From Symsagittifera roscoffensis (Eukaryota; Xenacoelomorpha; Acoela; Convolutidae), in the NCBI RefSeq assembly GCF_963678635.1, contig NC_087062.1:57552129-57616128 (forward strand): a DNA stretch of 64,000 nucleotides, in the 5' to 3' direction. The translations under genes were made by a program, and so were the position numbers. Under the pieces are notes generated by a model. The model saw nothing but the letters and a program-made list of their open reading frames with translations. It did no database searches and was not told the origin of the DNA. Below, piece by piece: positions 56,001 to 64,000 of this stretch (its first letter is position 1; every line of letters starts with the position of its first letter).

Positions 56001-58690
56001 TTATGCGTGGTTTTTTTTTGTAGCAGAAATTTTCTTCTAATGAGTTTCAACTAGTGTTGGTGGCATGTTTAATAAATTTATCCCCTTTGCGAATCTTTTA
56101 TCACACTTGTTGTAAAGAGTATAATAAACCTTTTGTGCACATTCGCACAAACCATGTTTAGGTAGCAAATAGTTTTTTTAATTGAAAAAATTGAAATCAT
56201 TGAATTTGTTCGAAGGAAAAATGTTTTTGCAAGACTAGCGTCGTTTAGAGCAATCTGCAAAAAATCTGTAACTTTTTTGTCGATAAACTTTATTCCCACT
56301 TTGGACACGACAGCAAGGAGTGAATTCTACATATTGAGGTCGGACAGCGCAATATCATGTAGCAAAAAAATAAGATTGGTGTGGTTTCAAAATAATTTGT
56401 TCCGATAATTTTTTTTAGACTAACGAACTTTCTTATGTATTATGCGTGGTTTTTTTTGTAGCAGAAATTTTCTTCTAATGAGTTTCAACTAGTGTTGGTG
56501 GCATGTTTAATAAATTTATCCCCTTTGCGAATCTTTTATCACACTTGTTGTAAAGAGTATAATAAACATTTTGTGCTCATTCGCACAAACCATGTTTAGG
56601 TAGCAAACAGTTTTTTCACTCGAAAAATTCAAATCATTGAACTTGTTCAACGGAAACTTTTTTTTGCAAGACTTGCGTCAATTAGGGCAATCTACAAAAA
56701 ATCTAAAACTTCTTTCTGATATATTTTTTTCCAGTTTAGACACGACAGCAAGGAGTAAGATGTGAAGATTGAAGTCGGAAAGTGCACAATCGACTCTCTT
56801 TGAAAATCATCTTTTTTGTCAAACCATTACGAGACTTCATCTTGTACTTTTTATTGATCTGATTTTTGGCACCAAAAATGGATCAGATTGTTTGAAAGTA
56901 AAAGCCCTAATGTGGATGACATTTTTTTTGCATTAAGTTTATAGCGTCAAATCACCTCTTCTCAAATATCTCGACCAGAAAGTCGGCCCTATTGTGAGAA
57001 TACATATACTTTTCCCAAACTTTTTAAGTCCTAATCTTTTGTATATGTAATTGCGTCTGGCATAAATCTCGTCTTATTCAAGCAGTAATTTTTCTTCCTG
57101 TTATCCGAAACAATGTGCCGATATGTTTCAATGATAACCTATGTTCCACCCTTTGTCGTCACTCTTTTTATAATCGATGGTTTTTCAAAAAACTATTGAT
57201 TTGGCTGGTTTCGAAGTGTTTTTCCCGATAACTTTTGTTTTATCAGACTAACGAAGATTTCATATAAATGTATTATGTGTAATACGTATTTTAGCAGATT
57301 TTTTCTTCTGATGAATTTCAACTAGTGGTGATTACTGGGAGCTTAATTGACTACAGAGGGTGTAAATTAGGATAGGTGTTTACATTTCAAAGAAATGTTT
57401 TGTAGGTTATAGAAGTTAATTTACAAAAAAGTGAGCCATCTTGAACAGAGAATACCCACATTAATTTGAAAACAAGCTATTTTTAAGAGTCGAGAGAAGT
57501 ATTCGGCCGTATTTTAGAAGCTGAGTGAAAACTTTTTCTATTTATTCCTGTAATTATGCATGTTTTCAGTTTTAAGGTTTAATTTTTTTGATACACATTT
57601 TTGAGCCGATTTTTTTTATGGTAATTGTTCTTTTCCTTTTTACGTTACTCGTAAAAAAGCAATGAATGGATGGAACCCAGTACTAATTTTCCACTCCTTT
57701 CGTGCCAACAGCTATTTTTTTCTCTATGTATGCGTTTTTTGAGTTCCTGTTGTTTTCGAAGTTTGTGCACATGAGAACATAAATATTTTTCTCAAAACCT
57801 TTAAGTCCTAATCTACTACATATGCATTTTTTTCTGGCATATTTTTTGTCCTAATCAAGAGTTTTTTTCTGCGTGTTTAAGTTATACAACAAGCCGAGTT
57901 GTTTTAATTTTAACCTATGTTCCACCCGTTGTCATCCATTTTTTTTTATAATTGATGGTACTTCCAAAAAAAATTAAGATTGGTTTAGTTTCAAAATGCT
58001 TTTTCCCTGATAATTTTTTTTATTCGACTAACAAATTTTTTCATTTTTTTTTTATGTGTCATTTCTATTCTAGCAGACTCTTGCTCTGATGATATTCAAC
58101 AAGTAATGGTGGCAAATTTAATAAATTTATCCCCTTTGCGAATCTCTCATTGCACTTGTTTTAAAGAGTATAAACAAGTATAAGCATATTAGCACAAACC
58201 ATGTTTAGGTAGCAAAGAGTTTCTTAATTGAAAAAATTCAAATCATTGAATTTGTTCGAAGGAAAAATGTTTTCGCAAGACTAGCGTCGATTAGAGCAAT
58301 CTGCGAAAAATCTGTAACTTTTTTGTCGATAAACTTTATTCCCACTTTGGACACGACAGCAAGGAGTGAATTCTACATATTGAGGTCGGACAGCGCAATA
58401 TCATGTAGCAAAAAAATAAGATTGGTGTGGTTTCAAAATAATTTGTTCCGATAATTTTTTTTTAGACTAACGAACTTTCTTATGTATTATGCGTGGTTTT
58501 TTTTTGTAGCAGAAATTTTCTTCTAATGAGTTTCAACTAGTGTTGGTGGCATGTTTAATAAATTTATCCCCTTTGCGAATCTTTTATCACACTTGTTGTA
58601 AAGAGTATAATAAACTTTTTGTGCACATTCGCACAAACCATGTTTAGGTAGCAAATAGTTTTTTTCACTTGAAAAAATTCAAATCATTGA
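50090..58690. repeat. Higher-order repeat block B (4 x ~2.04 kb)
   Basis: Landmarks at 50,094, 52,135, 54,178 and 56,667 mark successive sets of one insert-bearing unit (about 1,610 bp) and one short unit (about 435 bp). The third interval is longer by one extra 439-bp short unit (56,228-56,667). All short units share one deletion junction (CGCAATRTCATGTAGCAAAA), and all long units share the same insert borders, so each change happened once and was then amplified. Confidence 0.9.
50757..51190. repeat. Foreign insert inside the satellite unit (first of four)
   Basis: Sequence from ATTACTGGGAGCTTAATTGA to GTTTTTTGAGTTCCTGTTGT interrupts the monomer after TTTCAACTAGTG. Equivalent inserts start at 52,799, 54,845 and 57,331. 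It is related to the solo repeat at 41,569. Confidence 0.88.
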
Positions 58691-61340
58691 ACTTGTTCAA
58701 CGGGTTTCAAATCACCTTTTTTTCAAACCATTTCAAGACTTCATCCCATATTATTTTGCTTTGATTTTGGCACAAAAAAGATCATATTGTTTAAAAGTCA
58801 AGACCGTTTCGTGGGCGACATTTTTTGCAATAACTTTGTAGCGTCAAATCACCTTTTATCTAAATTGTTGACTTAAAGTTTGCCGCATTTTGAGAAAATA
58901 ATTTTTTTCCCAAAAACATTTAAGTCCTAATCTACTACATATGTTTTTTTGTCTGGCTTATTTGGCGTCATATCAAGCATTTTTTCCCTTCCTATTTAAA
59001 TTACATAACGTGCCGATATGTTTTAGTTTTAACTTATGTTCCACCCTTTGTCATCAACTTCGTTATAATTGATGATATTTCCCAAATAAACAAAATTTGG
59101 GTGCTTTCAAAATGATTTCTTCCCGATAACTTTTTTGTATTAGACTAACGAAATTTTCATATGAAATTTTTATGTGTAAATTGTATTAGAGCAGATTTTT
59201 TCTATTGATGAATTTCAACTAATGTTGATGGCATACTTAACTTGTTTATTCCCATTGCGACTCTCTTATTGCGCTGGTTATAAAGAGAATTAAAAAAATT
59301 ATGAGCACAATTGCACAATCCACGTTTAGGTAGCCAAAATTTTTTTTCACTCGGAAAGTTCAAATCCTTGCAGTTGTTCAACGGAAAACTTTTTTTCATC
59401 AAATAGAGTAATCTACAAAAAATCTAAAATTTCTTTCTGATAATTTTTTTTCCATTTTGAACACGACAGCAAGGAATAAGATGTAAAAATTGAGGTCGGA
59501 AAGCGCAATATCGATCCTTTTTTTGAATGTTTTTTTTTGTAAAACCATTTTAAGACTGCATCTCGTACTTTTTTTTGCTTTAATTTTCGGCACCAAAAAT
59601 TGATCAGATTGTTTAAAAGTCAAAACCCTAGTGTGAATGACATTTTTTGCAATAAACTTGTAGTGTCAAATCACCTCATCTCAAATATCTTGTCATAAAA
59701 GTCGGACCTTTTGTGAGAAAACATATATTCTTCCCAAAATTTTTAAGTCCTAATCTTTTGTATATGTAATTGCGTGTGGCACAATTCTCGTCTTATTCAA
59801 GCAAAAACTTTTCTTCCGGTTAAACCGAAACAATGTGCCGATATGTTTCAATGGTGACCTATGTTCCACCCCTTGTCATCTCTTTTTTTAATATTGATGG
59901 TTTCTCCAAAAAACATTGATTTGGCTGGTTTCGAAGGGTTTTTTCCCGATAATTTTTGTTTTATCAGACTAATGAAGATTTCGCATGAATTTATTATGTG
60001 TAATACTTTTTGTAACAGATTTTTTCTTTTGATGAATTTCAACTAGTGTTGATGGCATATTTAATATATTTATTCCCTTTGCGACTCTCCTATTGCGCTG
60101 ATTATAAAAAGTGTAATGAAAAAATGAGCACATTTTCACAAACTATGTTTAGGTAGCAAATATTTTTTTCACCCGAAAAATGTCAAATCATTGCTCAACG
60201 GGATATTTCTTTTGCAAGATTAGCGGCAAATAAAGTAATCTGCAAAAAATCTAAAATTGTTTTTTTAATAATTTTTTTTTCAATTCAGACACAACAGCAA
60301 AGGAGTAAGATGCGAAGAGTTAGGTCGGACAGGGCAATGTCATTTCTTTTTTTAAATCATCTTTTTTTTCAAACCATTTCAAGACTTCATACCATTTTTT
60401 TTGCTTTGATTTTGGCACAAGAAAATAAATCAGATTGTTTAAAAAATAAGACCTTTTTGTGGGCGACATTTTTTGCAATAACTTTGTAGCGTCAAATCAC
60501 CTTTTTGTAAATTGTCGACATGAAGGTCGGCCTTATTGTGATAAAACATATATTTTTCCCTAAACTTTCAAGTCCTAATCTTTTGTATATGTAATTGCGT
60601 CTCGCATAATTCTCGCCTTATCCAAGCAAAATCTTTTCTGTTTGTTAAAACAAAACAATGTGCGTTATGTTGAAATTGTAATCTATGTTCCACCCTTGTC
60701 ATCACTCTTTTTATATATAATGGTATATCCAAAACAAGTAAATTCGGTGGTTTCGAAAAGATTTTTTCCGATAAGTTTTAAATTTTAATAACGAAGATTG
60801 TTTTGAGTGTAACATGTGCAATATGTATTGTAGCAAATTTTTTCTTTTGATGAATTTCAACTAGTGTTGATAGCATGTTTAACATTTTTATTCCCTTTGC
60901 AACTCTCTTATTGCGCTGATTGTAAAAAGTATAATAAAAATTATGCGCACATTTTCCCAAATTATTTTTAGGTAGCAAATATTTTTTCACTCGAAAATTT
61001 CAAATCCTTGCACTTGTTCAACGGAATAATTTTTGCAAGATTAGCGTCAAATATAGCAATCTGCAAAAAATCTTAAAAAATTTTTGATAATTTTTTTTTC
61101 AGTTTAGACTCGTCAGCAAGGAGTAAGATGTGAAGATTGAGGTCGGGCAGCTTAGTGTCCTTTCGCTTTTCAAATCAACTTTTTTGTCAAAACATTTCGA
61201 GACTTCATCTCATATTTTTATTGCTTGGTTTTTTGGCACAAAAAACTGATCAGATCATTTAAAAGTCAAGACCCAAGTGTGGGTGGCATTTATTGCAATA
61301 ACTTTGTAGCGTCAAGTCACTTCTTTTTAAATAACTTGAC

Positions 61341-63179
61341 ACTATTTTGTTTTCTTGATTTTGATGCGTACGAGTTTATATCTGGTTTTAATAAGCAGCA
61401 TCCGCTCAATTGGAGCTCATTCAGTGCCGATTGAATTTAAGGTTCAATCAGTGCTTGTAGTGGTTGAGTGGTTATTGTTAGTGACTCTGAATCTAGAGCT
61501 CCGTATCTAGTTGCCTCTTGTTTTTCAGGGCTTGATTTTTATTTGATCACCTTTGTCTTCTATAGCGTGTGCCGTTGAAAGGTGTTTGATGTTTGTGATT
61601 TCGCTACCGTTTCTGATGGAGTATCGGAAGCTAAGAAGCTTCGCTTCTCAGACTATAAACTGATGCTCAAGGGAAAAAACTTATTGTTTCGAGATTTTTT
61701 TCCAATATAGCTCGTAGTGCTGCAGGCGAAAATGACCAATTTTTATTCACTTTCTTTTTCAATTTCAAGACAAAAACAGTAAAAGAACTATAGCAAAATT
61801 GCAAATTTATGCTCAAATGTTTTTTCCTGATAATTCCGCCTTCCCTAGACAGCAAGCTTTGTTATTTTGTTTCATTGAAATTGGGCTTGAATAGTATTTA
61901 GACGGAGAAAACATCCTGCCTGTCGGTGGCAGTAAATAAAAACGATGTTTACTTTATCTTATTGTTTCCCTTCGACAATTACACACCATTTTTAGGAAAA
62001 GATGAGACCCCTGATGAACATATTTGTAGATGTTTTGATTCAAAGAAAAACCGCTATTATAGTTGTTGTTATGTTATTCGCATTTCCTCTCTTTCTTTTT
62101 TCTCCAGGAGGCGATTTTTGATCAATCTGTTTTCTGAATTTCTTTTTTCATCACAAAGACTGTTTTCTTTGTTTTCAGCATTCATCGCTATACTTAATTA
62201 ATTTTGAGAAACTATTTCCCCTCCGCCGGTTGGTAGTGTTGCTCACTACGATTTTTCGTTTTTTAAATTTCTATTGATGAAAGTTGAATAATTTTGAAAT
62301 TCAACCGCCCGCTGTTATTGGAACGAGACGCAGGTATGGAAAGCAATCGCTCATGTTTTGATTTTGTAGCTGACTTTTCTCGCCGACAATTTTCTATTGA
62401 GAAAATAATAAGTGAGAGGGAGCACCATTACTGGAGTTTCATGAATAACAACCAATTATCTTAGGATAGTTTTCATTGTCAGTCTTCACAAAAATATTCG
62501 ATTATAACTGATTAAAAATCGATTGTACTTTTCTTTTTTTTTGTCAAATCGGGCAACAGGGGGTCGCTTGTGAAAATAGAAGCGGATGTCGAATATTTGG
62601 GTGGTGGTGTACACGGGAATGAATATGTTGGTTCCGTGCCTGTACAAAGCAGTCCAATACAAAACATTCCTGTACTTAAAATTCCGAAAAACCATAGCAA
62701 AGTACAAAAAACAGTCCCACACAAAACCGTCCCAAAAATAATCACGAAAAAAGTCCAAAAATCAGTCCCAATAATCGAAGTGATAATTGTTTCAGAAATT
62801 TATTGAAAACTTGTCTCGGATTAAAGACATTTTGATTCCAGGTAATCTGGATGACAATGAGTAGTATAAAGGCCACTCATTCAAAGCAATAATACGAGAA
62901 ACATAAAAGTTAAGGTAATTTACAAAAAAAAGATTCTTTATTTATTCTATGCAAAAAGAGACCGGTTGTTCCAATTGCTTCATTTGCGAAAACTTGGCAA
63001 AACTCAATAGAAACGAAACTCACTAACTATTGGTGGAAATTGTATTTACTAACAAAAATTCTAAGAGTTACTATTCTGCAGGGTATGATTTTATTAAACA
63101 CCGAACACTGTCAGAAAACTTATTTTCTTGGCGCTGCGCACAAATTAGTTACAATTTACGTGTGCGTAGAAAAGAGGAC
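61341..63179. other. Spacer interrupting the satellite array
   Basis: Not satellite. Holds a tRNA-like stretch (61,455-61,510: GTGGTTGAGTGGTTATTG then GACTCTGAATCTAGAG) ending near a hairpin-like GAAGCTAAGAAGCTTCGCTTC (about 61,628), and a simple-sequence-like stretch at 62,640-62,775 rich in AAAAACAGTCCCA-type units. Short open frames here (61,926-62,201 plus; 62,486-62,806 both strands) look like chance or low-complexity translation. Confidence 0.55.
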
Positions 63180-64000
63180 CTAATCTTTTTTTATCTTTTA
63201 TATGTGTAGTTGCTTCTGGCATACTTCTCGTCTTATCCAAGCAATACATTGTCTGCTTGTTAAAACAAAACGTGCCGTTATGTTTTAATTGTAATCTATG
63301 TTCCACTTTTGTCATCACTCTTTTTATATATGATGGTATTTGAAAAAAAAAGATTTGAGTGGTTTCGAAAAGATTTTTTCCGAAAATTTTTAAATTAGAA
63401 TAACGAAGATTTTTTTGAGTGTATTATGTGAAATATGTATTGTGGCAGATTTTGTTTGATGAAATTCAACTAATGTTGATTGCATATTTAACATATTTAT
63501 TCCCTTTGCGACTCTTATTGCGCTGGTTGTAAAAAGTATAATGAAAATTATGAGCACAGTTTCAAAAACTAGGTTTATATAGTAAATATCTTTTTCACCC
63601 GAAAAATTTCAAATCATTGCACTTGTTCCACTGAATATTTCTTTTGCAAGACTAGCGTCAAATGGAGCAAACTGCAAAAAATGTAAAACTTTTTGATAAC
63701 TTTTTTCAAGCTTAGACACGACAGCAAGGAGTAAATATGAAGATTGATGTCGGAGATTGCAATGTCATTTCGCTTTTCGAATCTTTTTTTGTCAAACCAG
63801 TTTGAGACATCATCTTGTATTTTTTATTGCTTTGATTTTTGTTACAAAAAGATTGGCACAAAAAGATCAGATTGTCTAAAAGTCAAGACCCTTGCAATAA
63901 TTTTGTAGCGTCAATTCACCTCTTTCCAAATATCTTGACATTAAAGTCTGCCCTATTGTGAGAATATATATTTTTCCCAAAAAATTCCAATCATAATTTG
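63180..64000. repeat. Diverged satellite monomer at the window end
   Basis: The landmarks return in the same order: CCTAATC, GTGCCGTTATGTTTTAATTG, TCTATGTTCCAC, TTCAACTAATGTTGATTGCA, GCAAGACTAGCGTCAAATGG, GACACGACAGCAAGGAGTAA. Closest in sequence to the edge units near 60-61 kb. It continues past the window. Confidence 0.9.

Larger units (their letters stand above)
44620..61340. repeat. Satellite array, monomer about 800 bp
   Basis: The same ordered landmarks recur: ...AAGTCCTAATCTACTAYATA, TTTTAACCTATGTTCCACCC, ATTGATGGT, AGACTAACGAACTTTCTTAT, TTTCAACTAGTGTTGGTGGC, TTTGCGAATCTCT, GCACAAACCATGTTTAGGTA, GCAAGACTAGCGTCAATTAG, TTTGGACACGACAGCAAGGA. Successive GCAAGACTAGCGTC landmarks are about 776-826 bp apart in full units, 433-442 in short units and about 1,610 in units with an insert. 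Edge units (44,620-45,960 and 58,700-61,340) are more diverged than the core. No coding capacity. Confidence 0.95.

Noticed and set aside
62486-62806. Open frames on both strands with a repeating VP/KTVP or WDGFVWD pattern
   Set aside because: They reflect a simple-sequence-like stretch of CAAAAACAGTCCC-type units; there is no conserved domain or splice signal.

Overview
The window is nuclear DNA of a multicellular animal. The only clearly functional host gene has six coding exons with GT/AG splice sites, and it encodes a ZIP-family zinc transporter of the ZIP9 (SLC39A9) type. Four of its five splice acceptors end in TTTCAG or TTCAG without a long pyrimidine tract. That hints at a nematode, but I hold this loosely. 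The rest is AT-rich and dominated by repeats.

Layout. (1) 1-21,327: one large, old, broken Ty3/gypsy-type LTR element on the minus strand. It reads from a 5' LTR near 21.3 kb through gag, protease, reverse transcriptase, RNase H and integrase to a 3' LTR cut by the window edge. About 4-5 kb of extra coding region follows integrase and carries SGNH-hydrolase-like blocks. A 3.68-kb leader+gag segment (11,899-19,253) is present twice in tandem and almost unchanged, although the LTRs have diverged strongly. (2) 21,328-27,275: three nested or adjacent foldback/TIR elements of about 0.54, 1.15 and 3.7 kb. The largest carries two copies of what looks like the last intron and last exon of an unrecognised gene, plus unidentified coding-like stretches. 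(3) 27,551-39,238: the ZIP9-like gene. Its introns hold a 5'-truncated LINE, tRNA-derived SINE-like repeats, hAT-type MITEs with 8-bp target duplications, and a perfect palindrome with 106-bp arms. (4) 39,239-44,600: intergenic DNA with dispersed repeats. (5) 44,620-61,340: a satellite array with a roughly 800-bp monomer, organised into higher-order units of about 2.06 and 2.04 kb. One unit type has absorbed a dispersed repeat whose solo copy lies at 41,570. (6) 61,340-63,180: unique-looking spacer. (7) 63,180-64,000: a diverged satellite monomer running off the window.

The transporter should act alone, as a membrane zinc carrier. Everything else is mobile or satellite DNA, and its main interest is structural: nested insertions, copied segments of very different ages, and higher-order repeat formation.
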